A stretch of 64,000 nucleotides of DNA from Neospora caninum Liverpool (taxonomy: Eukaryota > Apicomplexa > Conoidasida > Eucoccidiorida > Sarcocystidae): positions 496,001 to 560,000 of the forward strand of contig NC_018391.1 in the NCBI RefSeq assembly GCF_000208865.1, in the 5' to 3' direction. Below are positions 10,481 to 23,534 of this stretch, one piece after another. A program made the position numbers and the translations under genes. The notes below the pieces were generated by a model. The model was not told the origin of the DNA. It saw only the letters and a program-made list of their open reading frames with translations, and did no database searches. Every line of letters starts with the position of its first letter. Position 1 is the first letter of the stretch.

Positions 10481-13400
10481 CATATGTATGTGACAGCACT
10501 TGCACTTGTATGTGTAGGAGGATGCGAGGAAAGGACGTGGATCCGCTCGAGGCGGCGTGTCTTGGGGAGCGCGAGCACGGGTGCCGATGGTTTGTTTCCG
10601 TCTGTTTCGCTCTGTTTTTTTCGTGCTTTGACTTTCTAGGAGCGAGCGTGGTATGACGCGCACCGAGAACAGATTCTCGGGCGGGTGGGCGCCCCGGAAG
10701 AGGCCGCAGGTTCGTCGACAGGCACGTCGGTGAATTTGTGGGCGTACTTCTCGTCCTGCTGCTACTCGAGTTTCGACGACAAGGACAGCGACAGTTTCTG
10801 GCGAGTCTACGGAGACGTTTTCGCGACGCTGGCGAAGGAAGAAGAAGCTGAGCTGCGCGCGAACGGGGCGGACGCTGCGACGCTCGAACGGGTACGGAAG
10901 CGAAGCACGACGAGGAGACAGAGAAGAAACAGCAAAGTGGGGAGAGAAGAAACAGCGAAGTGGGGAGAGAAGAAACAGCAAAGTGGGGAGAGACGGAAAG
11001 AGAAAAGAGCGACAGTGGAAGGCGAAAAGAGAAGGAGAAAAGGACAGGTGTTCTGCTTGACGTTCGAAGGTCGCGTAGAGCGGACCGAATCGGATATTTT
11101 GAGGGCCGGATGCTCCTTTGGATTCGCGCGCAAATGACGAGGCGCGTCTCTCGAAACGAGGCTGGCCGCCGACGCGCGGGAACGCGGAGAGCAGAGCGAA
11201 AGGCGCAGTCGGTTGAAAAAGCGGTAAAGCAGCGAGGAAATGGAGCACCGCGGGAGACGCACAAGGGGGAAACGTGGATGCCGGGAGGCATCCGTAGGAA
11301 GGAAGATTCACCGAATGAGGGATGCACGCAGAAAGGGGGGAAATGGAGAAAGAGGGTGCTCCAGTAAAGAAAAGGCATTGAACGCGAGGAAGTCATCCGC
11401 AGCTGCATGTACACTTTCAATCGGTTGATGGGTCATCCCCTCGTCGTCCCCGCCCCTCTCTGGTCACCTTTTTGCGATCTTGACTCTCCTGGTGTTTCTG
11501 CCTCTCTACTGCTTTCCTTCGTCGAGGATCCGTCGTGGCCCCCTTCTTCGCTCTGCGTGTGCACGGGGATTTTCTCCTCTGTGAATCTTTCTCTCCTGCG
11601 TCGCCTTTCGTCGTCTTTTGTTTGTTTCGGTTTTTCAGGTGTCGGCGATTCCTGCCTTCGGGTCCTCGACTTCGCCCTGGGCAGAAGTCTCGGCGTTCTA
11701 CGCTTTCTGGTCCGCGTTTGCTTCGTGGAAATCTTTCGCATTCGCGGACGCGTGGAAACTTTCTGCGCAAGATTCCCGGCCCCAACGCCGCTTCCTGCAG
11801 AAGGAAAACGAGAAGCTGCGCCGGGCGAAGAAAAAACAATTCAACGAACTCGTGCAGAAGCTTGTCGCAACCGTCAAGAAGCACGACCCGCGAGTCCGAC
11901 AGCGATCGAAAGAGGTGGTGAGAGACAGGGCGCGGGACATTCTCCGTCGCTGGTTTCGAAGGGATAGGGAGCATCCGAAGCGGCGTCGCGCGCGGGATGT
12001 GTGTCGAGGCGCAAGTCGCACTGCGACAAACATGCTCAAAGGGATGCTTCTCTGCGCATGCGGAGACAGCTGGATGGGGAGGAGCCGAGAAGTCGCTGTC
12101 TCGTTGAGGGGTAGTTCAACTAGGAAACGGGCGAAGAAAGTCTCTCGCCAAGTCGAAGCCCCTTCCACTGGGGGATGTGCGCAAAGCTTCGTTTATCTCC
12201 TTTCTGAGGGGAGACGTCACGCGCGCGCGTTGCCGTCGACCTCTGCTTTCGGCCTTCTCTCCACCTTGCCGCCAGACAAGGCATGCAGGCGTGTGCATGC
12301 AGGAGCGTCCATGCAGGCCGTGTGGAAATGTCTGTGCGCGCGTGGATCTCCCCTCCGCAGGTGGCTGTGCGCGTCTTCGTGCAGTGTCTCTTTTGTCCCT
12401 TTTCAGCGGTCTTGTGCGTGTGTATGTGCGTGGGGGGTGGTGTTTGATTTCAGATTGAGGAGAAGATGCGAGCGCGCGAAAGGCAAAAACAAGAAGAAGC
12501 GCGACAAAAAGCTCTGCTGGCTCAACAACGCCGAGAACATCGAGAAGCGCAGGAAGCATTGTGGGCGGAGCTCGAAGAAGAACGGAGGGAACGGAAACGA
12601 CAGGGTTACGCCTTTGCAGGAGACAGTGAAGAAGATGACGAAGACGAGGAAGACGAAGAAGCGGAAGAAGATGAAGCGGAAGACGAAGAAGCGGAAGAAG
12701 ATGAAGCGGAAGACGAAGAAGCGGAAGATGGTGACGCAGAAGGTGATGACGCAGAAGGTGAGAAAGACTTTCTGCAGTGGTACGAGGAGCACCAGAGACG
12801 GCGCGGAGAGAGAGGAGGGGCTTCTGGGTCTGTTCCTCGTGAGTCTCAGAGTGGACAAGGCGATAAGCTGAAGCCACGTGGAGGTGAAGGCGGGAAAAAG
12901 AAAGGTGGAGCGAAGGAGGCCGCCGTCGTCTACGCGTGCGAGGCATGCAGGAAGACGTTTAAATCTGAGCCTCAGTTCGAGGCGCACGAGCGCTCTGCGA
13001 AGCACCAGCAGCGCGTCAAGCAGCTGAGGCTCGAGGCACGGGACGCAGCGAGCGAGGAGGAGGCGCCGAACGGCGAAGCTGAGACGGAGACGCCCCTGCG
13101 CAAGAAAGGCAGACGAAGGAGGGCGAAGAAGCGCGCAGCCGAAGAGACAGAAGAGAGAGATGAGAACGGAAACGACAGCGAAGAAGAAACGGAAGAAGAA
13201 ACAGAGCAAGATTGCGGAGGGAAGCGTGAGAGACAAGCGGGTCGGTCGAGTAGGACGGTGACCGCTTCCGACCGGAGCTCGGATTCCGGGACGGAGAGCG
13301 AAAGCGACGCAGAGAGCGAAGACGAGAGTGAAGCGATGCTTTTGCGATTTGCCCAGTCGCGGGGCAAGGCTCTCGAGACGGCGAGCTCGTCTCCAGAGAG

Positions 13401-13848
13401 TTCCGAAGGCAGCTCGGACGAGGAGAGTGAGGACGAGTCTCGGGTTCCGAGTGTCTACGCGCCTTCGTCCGAGGACGGGGGCGGAGCGCGCGTCGACAGG
13501 CGAAGACGGGGAAAACGGGAGGCTTGTCTGGGAGTTCAGGAAGCGACAGAGGAGGAAGTGTTTGTGGTCACTGCCTCGGGCCCCAGCACACATTCCTCAC
13601 CTTCGCAGAGGAACGCGCCGGAAGTGCCGGGGCGTCGCGCCGCTCCCGGAGGGAGAGAGAAGAGAGGCGCGGGAGAGAACGGGAGCGAAGGCAAAAAGGG
13701 CGACGCAGAATGGACGTGCCAGGTCTGCGGAGCCGTGTTTGAGACCCGAAACAAAATGTTTCAACACATCAAGGCGCAGGGACATGCGGCGCTCAAGTTT
13801 GTCGAGGCAGGGAAGAGGAAGGAGCGCGGCCGGCAATCCAGACGGTAA
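9938..13848 (+). CDS. DNAJC21: DNAJC21/Jjj1-type J-protein with two C2H2 zinc fingers
   Basis: Model: exons 9938-10144, 10640-10891, 11639-11917 and 12454-13848, 710 residues, all phase 0. Residues 1-69 form a J domain with the HPD motif at 40-42 and end LSDPQ, joined in phase to [15 protein letters not shown] as in the family. Exon 3 carries the family middle region ([16 protein letters not shown], then [18 protein letters not shown]). Exon 4 opens with a charged helix and an acidic [11 protein letters not shown] repeat. C2H2 finger 1 has Cys408/411 and His424/430; finger 2 near the C terminus has Cys668/671 and His684/690. This order matches yeast Jjj1 and human DNAJC21, which stimulate Hsp70 in late 60S subunit maturation (release and recycling of Arx1/Rei1-type factors). 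A cytosolic ribosome-biogenesis role is therefore expected. The donor of exon 3 could be three bases earlier. Confidence 0.9.
10333..10490. repeat. (TA)n-rich microsatellite in intron 1 of the J-protein gene
   Basis: Runs of tatata are interrupted by periodic tac/cat steps. They sit between exons 1 and 2 of the J-protein gene. The YIYIY-type open frames here are translations of the repeat. Confidence 0.9.
10922..10993. repeat. 23-bp tandem repeat, three copies
   Basis: Units start at 10922, 10945 and 10968 with the sequence agaagaaacagcaaagtggg followed by gag; the middle copy has one a-to-g change. The repeat lies in intron 2 of the J-protein gene, just after its donor. Confidence 0.9.
12280..12318. 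promoter_or_regulatory. Cluster of GCATGC/TGCATGC motifs
   Basis: The sequence contains ggcatgcagg, gtgcatgcagg and ccatgcagg within 40 bases of J-protein intron 3. TGCATGC-like elements are known as an ApiAP2-type binding motif enriched near apicomplexan transcription starts. Inside an intron this could be an alternative start region or chance; only the motif itself is observed. Confidence 0.35.
12640..12735 (+). repeat. In-frame acidic repeat within the J-protein
   Basis: About 33-base units built from gaagcggaagaagatgaagc encode alternating [11 protein letters not shown] blocks. The copies are nearly identical at DNA level, so length variation between strains is likely. Confidence 0.8.
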
Positions 13849-13946
13849 AAGAGGACAGAGTTCACGGCCTGTGCACAAGATGCACAAACTCAGGCAATCC
13901 CTTTGCGTCTGACCGACCCGCACGCCTCCACGGACTGGACTGGTGC

Positions 13947-13986
<40 letters not shown>

Positions 13987-16716
13987 CATTTATGTATATA
14001 CATATGTATATACATATATGTATGTGTGTGTATGTATGAATGAGTATGGACTGTTTCTGTATATATTGGACTAAATGAGGGTGAATACCTATACAGCACA
14101 GCGTTAACGTGATAGGTATGTAGGCGCGGGAGGCGACCAGGGTGTCCTCTGTGATGCTGCGGTCCGTGGACGGTTTCTGATTCGAACTGTTAGACTGTCA
14201 ATGCATGCAAAAAAACGTGTTCAACAGCGGCTTTCTTTCGTTCGCAGAGCGCCTTCTCGCGCCTTTACAAACCCCGGTGAACGTGGGACACACAGAGAGA
14301 AGCCGGCGGATCAGAAGAAAGATACCCTGGCGCACATATAGATATTCATGTGTATTTATATTTGTGGGTATGTATATTTATCTTACAATGTGGATAGAGA
14401 TGCCTACATTTGACAGAGGGGTTTCCATTTTTTGTCAGTCTTTTTGCACGCAATTCCTTCTTGGCACCAGGATCTTTCCCTCCGTTTTCGCCTTTTCTCT
14501 CGTTTTTTGTGTTTGCCTTCCCTCGCCGGTCCGAGACTGTGTGCCGAGGAGGTTGTGGATTCACGCGCCCAACAGGCTTGCGCGGGTGAAAACCGCCTTT
14601 CACTCGACGAGCACGTGTCTGTTATTTGTGAGGCGCAAAGAACGCGAGCGTCCGAGTTGGCCACAGATTCGTTCGTGTTTTTAAGGAAGAACTTTGAACA
14701 CACGGGAATGCCTTCCCCGACAGACTGCAGTCCTCTCTCATTTTGGGGTGTACCCCTCTACGCAGCGTTCTTTTCCACGCAGATTTCTTCGCCGTTCACT
14801 CTCGCGACATTGATTCGGTCTTTTTCCAGCCTTTTTTCTGCACGAACCCCGATCTGTTTCAGCGCGTTCGCCCCCGCAGTCTCGAGCCTGTCGGCGCCGG
14901 GGAGACGCTCGCCAACTTTGAGGGGGAAAAGGTACATTCTCGCTTCGAGTTAAAAGGCGCGTTACCCTACCAACTCTTCTCTTTTTGTCTTGTTCCGAAG
15001 CAGGCGCGTTTCGCGCGTTTTTTCGGTGCCTCCCCCTCAGCGCGTCGGCGAGGTTTTCGGACCTGCGACGGGAAAAGGGACCTAAACAAAAGAACCGTGC
15101 ACACGCGCACTTCGCGTGTGAAGGAAAAACGTTCCAGAAAAGAGCAACGTGCCGGTCTGCACTTGCACGCGCGCGTCTCAGTGCCCAAGTCTCCTGGAAA
15201 GCGTTGTTTGTCCACTGGAAAAAAAAGAGAACTTTTTGTCTTTCTGACCGACATTTCGTCTTCCGCGCCGCGCGCGCCTTCGCGCGTCCGTTTGGAGAGC
15301 TCTCCGAGCACCTAGCCGGAGAGTTTGCAGCGGAGCTTCTTGTGGATTCCCTCGCGTTTCGGGGATAAAAAGACATGGACTTTCCCGAGACGTTTTCCAG
15401 TCTGCAGCCACAAACGCCTGGCCAAGGCGCTTCCATTTGGGATCTTTCCGCAAAAAGACACCGGCGGATTTTCCCCGGAGTGACTCCAGGGGAGCCGCAT
15501 CTTTTCGAGCGTTTCCTCTCGGTCTTTTTGTCAGAAAGCGTTTTCGATTTGTGGAGGAACGCGTCCGCTTTCCGAATCTCTCCCTCGCGCGATGGGGTTT
15601 TTCTCCGTTCCAGTTCTTTTCCAGACACAGCTGCGTCGTTTTTCGAGCCCCGAAAGCATGTGGCAGCGCGGCGCGGAAAACGCGTTCTAGACGAGGACGC
15701 GCGCCGCTCCCGGTCGCGTTTTTCTGTCTTTGCACGCCAGGCAGAAAAGAGGAGACTCCAACGCGCGCGCGCGCCGCGACTTTCCCTTTTGTCTTCTCGT
15801 CGTCACCGTCCGCGAACCTTCCCGTTCGCGCGTCCAGACTGAGCACGCCAGGCGGCCGGTTTCCTTACACTCCCCAGAGTCGTCTTTCGCGCGCCGCCTG
15901 TCTCCCGACTTTTGAAGACGCGCGTCGAGCAAAGCGTGGTTTTCCTCGGGGGCAGGATCGCGTCCTCGCGGGTTTCCGCGTTTTTTTCGCAGGAAACGGA
16001 AAACGTTTTCCAGGCGTTCTGGAAGGTATCTCCGACTCGGGAGCGGCTCTGCTCGAAAACGGACCGCAGCGAACGTTGATGGCGAGGCGTGGAGAGCTCC
16101 ATCACGCGTTTCCACGTCCTCTGCACATTCCGCGGCGCTCCCAAGATTCAAACTTTTCCACAATCCTCCGTAAACCCGCGCAAAGTACCAAAGAGTGTGC
16201 CCGTATCGCAATGTGCGAGTTTCTGAACCCGATCCGTGTCTTTCGTCGCGGCGGGAGGCTTTCCCGAGAAATCGTTTTCGTTTTTCCACGCTGTGACAGG
16301 CTCTTCGCGCGGTGCTCTCTCCGCAGGCGGATCCGATCGCAGTGTTCTCCATCGCGTTTCCACAGTTTTCCAGACTTTCCAGGGACCGACGAAGGTTGGC
16401 GGCTTCCCTCGGCGGAGCTCCGCAACGCTCTCTTACCGCGCTGCTCGAGAGTTTCTCTGTGTGGAGAGCGGAGAGAGTCTCCTTGAACAAACGCCTCTTG
16501 GGCGGCTGTCCCAGAGGCGCAAAGTTGTCAGTTTCCAGCGCAAACGCGCACGTCTGTGGACGCACCCCGTTTCTTCTCGGGAGCAAAGAGTAGACCGCTC
16601 GCCCCAGCTGTAATCGTACGCGCAGCGGAACGCGGTCGTGTCCTGTTTCGAGTTTTCCCCGTTTCCCTTCGTCCAACGTTTCGCTGCCTTTCGTCGTGCT
16701 GCAATCAATTCACGGG
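13849..16716. other. Intergenic stretch between J-protein and VTT genes
   Basis: A (TA)n tract at about 13950-14030 follows the J-protein stop. The stretch 14700-16600 is GC-rich with long open frames on both strands whose products are Arg/Ser/Phe-rich and match nothing I know. I read them as shadows of promoter composition. Confidence 0.5.
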
Positions 16717-16918
16717 GATCCTCTCTCTCTCCCTTTTTCTCTCTCTCTTTCTCTTTCCTTCTCTCTCTCTTTCCCTTTTTCTCTATCTCTCTCTCTCTTT
16801 CCCTTTTTCTCTATCTCTTTCTCCTTCTCTCCCCTTTATCTCTTTCTCTCTCTCTTTCCTTCTCTTTCTCTTTCCTTCCCTTTCTCTTTCTCCTTCCTTC
16901 TCCTTGTGTTTCTATCTC
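16717..16918 (+). promoter_or_regulatory. (CT)n polypyrimidine tract just upstream of the VTT start codon
   Basis: Some 200 bases consist almost only of ctctctctt and ctttttctc units and end eight bases before the ATG at 16926. It probably belongs to the 5' untranslated region or core promoter. An upstream frame through it gives only SLFLSLS-type translation. Confidence 0.5.
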
Positions 16919-16925
16919 GAGGGCC

Positions 16926-19900
16926 ATGGCGACTCGCGAGGCGTATGATGTGGAGCGTGTGCGCGGAGACAAGTCTCTCGCAAACCGTGCCTTTTCGGAG
17001 ACGGAAGATTTTCCAGACAGTCCCGTGCGACAGACTCCCGCTTTTGCTGACCCCGTGCCCGCAGTTGTTTCCCCTGCGTCGCCTCGGAGTGCTGCGCCAA
17101 GTCCGAGCGCCTTCCTAGAAAACCGCGTTGGACTGGAGAAGACCCGACGGCCTTCTCTCACGCATGTGCACGTGGAAAATCCGCGGTCGCCTGGTGCCAA
17201 GCGCGCGTCTTCTTCGCCTTCGAGGCAGGCGCCTCTGTCTCCGCATGACAGGACGCAGGAGGAGTTGGCTCCGCGCGAATCGATTTCCTCCACGCCTCTC
17301 CTCTCCAGTTTGTCTCCCAGAGATGGAACGCTCGCAGTTCTCGCGCGAGGAGGCGTCGGGACTCTCGAGATCGCCTCTCCAGACCAAAGCGACGCGTTCC
17401 TCGTCAAAGCTCTCTTCGCCGGGAAAATCGTCGCCGTCGTCCTCGCCGCCGTGCTGATTGTCTCTGCAGTCACCCACCTCCAAGCCGTCGGAAATCTGGT
17501 CAACAGCCTCCTCGCCAAGGTGCGCGTCGTCATGCTTGAAAGAGGTGGAGAGAAGAAGAGAGATAGAGACACAGCGATCGATGCAGGGATGAAGAGAGAG
17601 AAAAATTGAGGGGAAGGGAGAGCGGGAGAGGGAGAGGCGCGACGAAGTTGGGGCACAAGAAGGGAGTTGAGGACGGCAGAGTGGGAGGTGAGGAAGCAAG
17701 CAGGTGAAGAGATGCAGGAAAAACGTTGGAGCCGTGGAGAGGAGATGCGGGGTTGTTCGGGAAGGTACAGGGCACGTGGTTGTGAGGAAAGGTTCTTTTG
17801 GAACGAGACACCAGTCCGTTTTGCGTTGCGCCTGAAATGTGCGGAGCCGTCACGTTCGCATTTCGTTTCCTTAAAGTCTGTGATTTCCCCAGGTCCAAGC
17901 ACTAGGGCCGTGGAGTCCCCTCGCCTTCGTTCTCATGTACGTCGCTCTCGTCATCCTCATGATGCCTGCTGAGGCCTTGGTAAGCGCGGACGTTTTTCGA
18001 CGTCAAAAGAGAAACTCGGAAGGACAAGAACGCGGGGTGCGCAGGAAACGAGAGCCGGCGACGTGTAGACAAAGAGGAAAGAGGCAGACGAGAAGGTGAA
18101 CAAGAAGCTCGGAGAAACTGTGTCGGGAGCCGCACAGTTGCACACGCACGCCTAATTCTCGAGCACAGGCCGCGATAAAAAGCGGGCTGTTCCTCATTTT
18201 CATGAGATCTCATCATGTGCAAAAAATAGGGTTAGATTTCTGCAGAGATCTGACGGTGTGTGTTTTGCTTCTTGCCTTTTTCTGCATGTATCTCCGGTTT
18301 CTTTTCGGTCTTCCATGTTTTCCCCTGTTCTTGTTTCCCTCTCGGCGTTGTGTCTGCAGAATGTGGCGGGAGGCTTCATTTTTTCTCGCGTCTACGGCTG
18401 TCTCGGTGAGTTCGCTGGGTCCACGAATCGCCGGCAAAGGCAAAAGAAAGTCTGGAAGTCTCTGCATGCGCAGGTGTCAACTCTCTCGGCTGCAAGGCTC
18501 GCCTCGGGCGCGCATGCCAGGACGTGCAACATTGGTTTTTTTGGAAACAAATCGGATTTTTTCGTTTCCTCCGCGTAGGTGGAGGCGGTTTTACGTTTTT
18601 CGTTCGTGTTCCTTCGAACTGATTTCTGCAGAAGATCCAAAAGAAAAAGTCCTCCGTCAGAGCAGACGCTTTTGATGCGTTTACGGGTGTATGCCTGGTC
18701 CTTTTGTCTGTGATTCTGTGTATGCATATCTAGGTTTGTGTCCATATATTCTTGTATGACCATGTTTCTCTATGAACACATACACAGATATACATACGTA
18801 TATATATATATATATATATGTAAGTATATGTATATGTAGGGAGTTGTGCGGTCTGTGCGTTTTCGCTTTTCTCTCGGGACAAGGGATGATTCCAGTGGAT
18901 GTGTCGTTAGAGAGACTGCGGCGTTTTTGTGTTTTTTTCAGTTGGAGTGCCGCTGGCTCTTTGCTGTAGCATGACGTCCCTCGTGACTGCGGGAAGCGTT
19001 TGCTTTCTCCTTTCGCGGCACGTTTGCGCCACGCACGTCGAGAAACTGTTTCGAGGGAGCGAGCACTACTATGCCTTCCAGCTGGCGGTCGAAGACGGAG
19101 GAACCTGCTTCGTCGCCTTGATCCGCCTCTCCCCTATTCTTCCGTACTCTGTAAGAAACACGAAACAAAAATCAACCGTTCTCATGAGATGTGCGCACGT
19201 AACTGGCAAGGGATCCCCCCATTTATATATATATATATATATATATATGCGTATTTGTCCACGCGCATCCATTCAAAACTGTACACAGATCTCCAGATGT
19301 CCGCTGGTAGCTGCGCACCAGTTTCTGTTGGGGGTTCGGAAGTCGGTTTCCCACGAACTCGCGCGATCTGTTTCCATATGCTTGCACATTTATGAGGGGT
19401 TTATGGAGACTGTGAACATGCGCTTTGGAGTCTGCACGGATGTGTGTGTGGGCACCCCTTGCACCAGAAAGTCTTTCTGTGTGTCGCAGTTTCCCTGGTG
19501 CGGAATCTCTGCATCTTTTTGCGGCAGCTGCGGCGTGGAGAGGAGACGGCTGAGTGCCCGAGTGTATATGCGGCGTTTTGGGCAGCCAAAGAACCGCCAC
19601 ATTTCTCGCGTTCTGTTGTTGAGGCAAGTGACTCTCGAGATCTTCTGTGTGTTTCTGCGCAGATTACAAGCTATCTCCTTGGCCTCACGTCTCTCCGTTT
19701 GTCTCAGCTGGTTTTGGGTTCCTTCTCGAGCACTCCACGTAAGTGCAGAACGTGGCGTCTGCTCTGTGTCTCTCTCTCGCGACCTTTTTTCTCCGGGGGG
19801 TTAGGATTTGTTCATGAAGATCAGTGCTCGTTGGAGGCCGGGACGTCCATCTGCTCCGGCCTCTCTGCTTTCTCCACTTGCTGTCAGTTGTCTTTTTCCT

Positions 19901-21343
19901 CTGCATCGCATTCCCTTTTCCCTACCTCTTATTTTTTCTGTTTTCTCTTACGTCTCTTCTCCTGCATCTCCTGCACTTTAATCTCTTTTTTCTTCTTGGC
20001 AGTTGTCTTCGTCTTCAACTGCGTCGGCGCGGCGCTTCGAGACATCGAAAACGTCGACTTCGGTGAGGCGAGGAGACAAACGGATCGCCGCGGCAGCGAG
20101 CGAGTCTCGGAAAACCAGCGTGAAGAGAGAAAGCGTTTCTGTGGAAACGTCGGAAACCGCGCGCGCGCGTAGGGGGTGGTGAACGGGGAGTTCCAAATCC
20201 TCGAAACGTGGCAGTATGTGCAGACAGACGGGGGCTCTCACGCCCTCAAACAGAGATACAAATATACACCGACAACGCAAATACTGAAAGAGATGGAAGC
20301 TCGTATGTCCTTCAAATCGATAGAAAAGATAGATAGGCGTGCAGGTAGTTAGGCAGTTCGATGCTTATATTTGTAGGTGAACATTACACCTACAGACATA
20401 TGTCAGGCACAGAGACGGAGCTAGGACTCTTTTTGTGTAAGACAAGGATTTCGTGCTGCGAGTCAAGAGCCGCGGAGGCGCTCTTGGCGCTCGCAGGGAG
20501 TCGTCCGCTCCGCGTGGACTCGAGAATGTCTTTGTTTTTCCTCTTCGTGTGTTTGCGTCGTTCTGTTGGGTCTCGTGCACTCCGCATTTGCATGCGTCAT
20601 CCACCGCGAAAGAGCCTTGTCTCTTTGGTCCAGTTTGTCCTTCTCTGCGCCCTTGCTGCGTGTCTTCGTTTTGTGGTTTGATTGCTTTTTTGCGATCTGT
20701 GCATGCGTTTTTTTTTCGTTAGGGCGTCTCCACTTGAGTTGGGAGAAGGCGCTTTTGGGCCTTTTTGGACTCGCCACAGCGACGGTGAGAGACGCCGAAC
20801 GAGACTTGCGGAGGCTCTGAAACGCACACGCGCCAGCCTCGAACGCGCATGCGCACACCAGATAAATCGCCAGGCAGGAATGTGCATGCCTGTACGGCTT
20901 TCTGTAAAAGGGAGAGAGACGGGGCGTAGCCGCGTGCGCGTGCAGGTAGTCCGCTGACACCCAAACGGGATGAAAGAAGTCCAGAAACGCCTCGACGGTG
21001 TTTTGGGTTCTCCTGCGACCCACACGCGGATGAATGCTTGAGGATTCTCGGCACACTTCTCTCTCTTGCGTGCGTGTCTATGTCTTCCTTCTCTGTCTCC
21101 CTGGGGGCGTGGAGGGGACTGCAGACGATCGGTTTCGGGAAGCGCTGAGATTCTATGGGGCGCATGCGCGTTTTTGTCGCAAAACCTTTGTTTTTTCAGA
21201 CTTCCGTGTTCTACATCAGTTCTCTGACTCGGCGAAAGCTGCAGGAGGCGACGGCGACTCTAGCTCGGCGTCAGGCGGAGCAGTCTCTCTCGCGAGCGTC
21301 GACCGTCGCGGTGTCGATTGGCGAGTCTGATGAGGAGAACTAG
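16926..21343 (+). CDS. VTT-domain (TVP38/TMEM64, DedA superfamily) membrane protein
   Basis: Eight-exon model: 16926-17519, 17893-17979, 18360-18405, 18942-19150, 19663-19738, 20003-20062, 20723-20784, 21200-21343, total 425 residues, phase kept at each junction. Residues 1-155 are a Ser/Pro/Arg-rich cytosolic head. A first membrane span follows (AGKIVAVVLAAVLIVSAV), then LAFVLMYVALVILMMPAEAL, and the VTT core NVAGGFIFSRVYGCL. Next comes the re-entrant-type segment GTCFVALIRLSPILPYS joined to ITSYLLGLTSLRLSQLVLGS, the F-x-x-x-x-R-[LF]-[ST]-P-x-[FL]-P family signature. The C-terminal tail is short and charged. VTT proteins such as TMEM41B and VMP1 scramble phospholipids in ER/Golgi membranes. 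Lipid handling in the secretory system is inferred; substrate and organelle are not readable. Confidence 0.85.
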
Positions 21344-22094
21344 CGCGCAACACCGCACGGGAACCCGACACAGGCGACGCAGTCGGCAGACGCGTTGGTG
21401 TGGTGAAGAGAGAAAGAGAGGAAGAAGAGGGATGTAGAGATGCTGGTTTTTTGCGTGGTGATAAACGCGTCTCCCTCAAAGCCGCGTTTCCGCGTATCTG
21501 AGAGACACACACTGTGCTCGACGCATCGTTCGTCGACTTGGTCTATCTATTTATATTAACGATAATGGATTTGGGTCTGACAGCAGGGTGTTTTCTTTGC
21601 TTCCCGTTGAAGGAAAACGTTGCTTACTGCAAGAAAAACGGCCGGGGGCGAAAGTGCATGCTGCCGAATCTCGACAAAGAATCAGAGAACAACGTTCAAA
21701 AGACTTCCACACGTTTATTCACCTTGCGCTCTTTTATATATAATCATACAACTGCATATGGATATCGATGTACCTGTGTGAATCTATACATATATATACA
21801 TATAGATATACATATACGAGTATACGCGCTCTGCATGCATGCACAGGCAGGCGTAACAGCATTCAGGTTAAGATTTATGTTTTCGTCTCCGTACTTCCGT
21901 CGCTCTCTTGCTTCTTTGGATTGCCGCACTCAGTGGGGTGCACGCGCATTTCCTTTTTGATTTTCAAAAGTTGCGGGTTCAGTGTGATTCGCACTTTTCT
22001 TTGTGAAGGACGCCCAGAGAGTTTCCCTCTGTGTGTAGTAACAGCATAAAACCAAGACATAAAGGAAACTTGCGAGGAAAGCACGTGGTTTCGA

Positions 22095-22109
22095 CCGTCC
22101 GCATATATA

Positions 22110-22144
<35 letters not shown>

Positions 22145-22172
22145 GTGCGTATATATATACATATATAAATCT
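22095..22172. repeat. (TA)n microsatellite
   Basis: About 45 bases of pure alternating TA are followed by a shorter block separated by ctgtgcg. The tract lies in the convergent intergenic region. Confidence 0.9.
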
Positions 22173-23497
22173 ATCGCTTCAGGGGAACGTATCATATGTG
22201 CATGCATGCATGGGTGTCTCGGGAGTGTGGATGTCGCCGCCCGTGCGTATGTGCGCCTTTTGTGTGGTCATTCGCGCGTCAAAACCCATGCATGCTCATC
22301 GCATGCGCCTGTTTTTCCCGGTTTTGTGAAGAGAGGAAAGGGACGAGTTTTCGCGACAGGTGGGTGTCTCTGAAACAGACAGCAGCGAGTCGAGAGCTCT
22401 CAAAGGTAGAAATGTAAATCATTTCTTTGTGCATTGTCACGGCCCTTGTCTAGAAACCAACCATAGCATATATATGTATATATATATATATATATATGGA
22501 TGTATTTGCGTTGTGTGTATTTGGGTGTCCTTGCGTTGTGTTTAGCGTGTGTCTGAAAATCAATGAGGCTTTCGAAAGAGCGAGACATCGCAGGGGAGAG
22601 ACACAAAATGTGTTTTCTTGCCTAGGAAAGGAGCGTCAGTATTAAGTGGTGCACGCGCGAAACATTGGCGAGAGGAGGCGTACCCATCAATTTCGTCTTC
22701 AAGATTCTTTCAAATTCTCATGTCATATACATATAGACATCTACACTTGTATCTATATGCAGTTTCCTTTTTTCGGCTCACCGCTTTTCTTCAAACCTAC
22801 ATGTTTTCATATAACTATATATATGCATATACGCAGATATATACAATGTATACATCTATATATATGTGTATACATGCATATTAATGGTGTATGTGCTAGT
22901 CAAGGAGGGGCGACGAAAGGCCGATGCCTCGAGGTACACGTATTACTGGATATATGCATGGGGTTTTCGAGGCCAAAGATCTTCGCAGAAGCCTGCAATC
23001 GAGAGATGACTTTGTTTCGTCTGCAGTCGGAGTGCGGTGGTGAGGGTCAGCTCTACGGGGTGGGTACACGCTATCTTCCCACGTGTGAACTTGCCTCGCG
23101 TGGCTGCGTTTCTTCTTTTTCTGTGGATTGCCTGGTTCTGTCCGACACACTGGCGAGGGAAAACTTCGGTTTCCTCGCCGTGTTTGTCGTGCATGCAGAT
23201 CATCCAGAGGTGCTTTTTCGGCTTCAATTGCTTTTTCTCGCGTACATCCCCCCCTCACGGTTCGCCGTTTGAGCGAGAGCCGGCGCTTTCATGCACTCGC
23301 CCCGTTTCGTGGAAAAGCGAGAGAACAAACCCGCGCTTTCGCTCGCCGGAAATACGGTCTTTCTTCGGTACACAGGAAATTTAAAAGGAGACGCACGCTG
23401 TCCGTTTTGGTCGCGAATGCCCACCCACGGTTTTCAGGGAATTCAGACTCGGTGAAGATGCAGCCAGAACAAGCCACAGACACGCAGTTCTGCACAA

Positions 23498-23534
<37 letters not shown>

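Noticed and set aside
16811..17902. 363-codon minus-strand frame
   Set aside because: It lies antisense to VTT exons 1 and 2, which have family support and splice sites.
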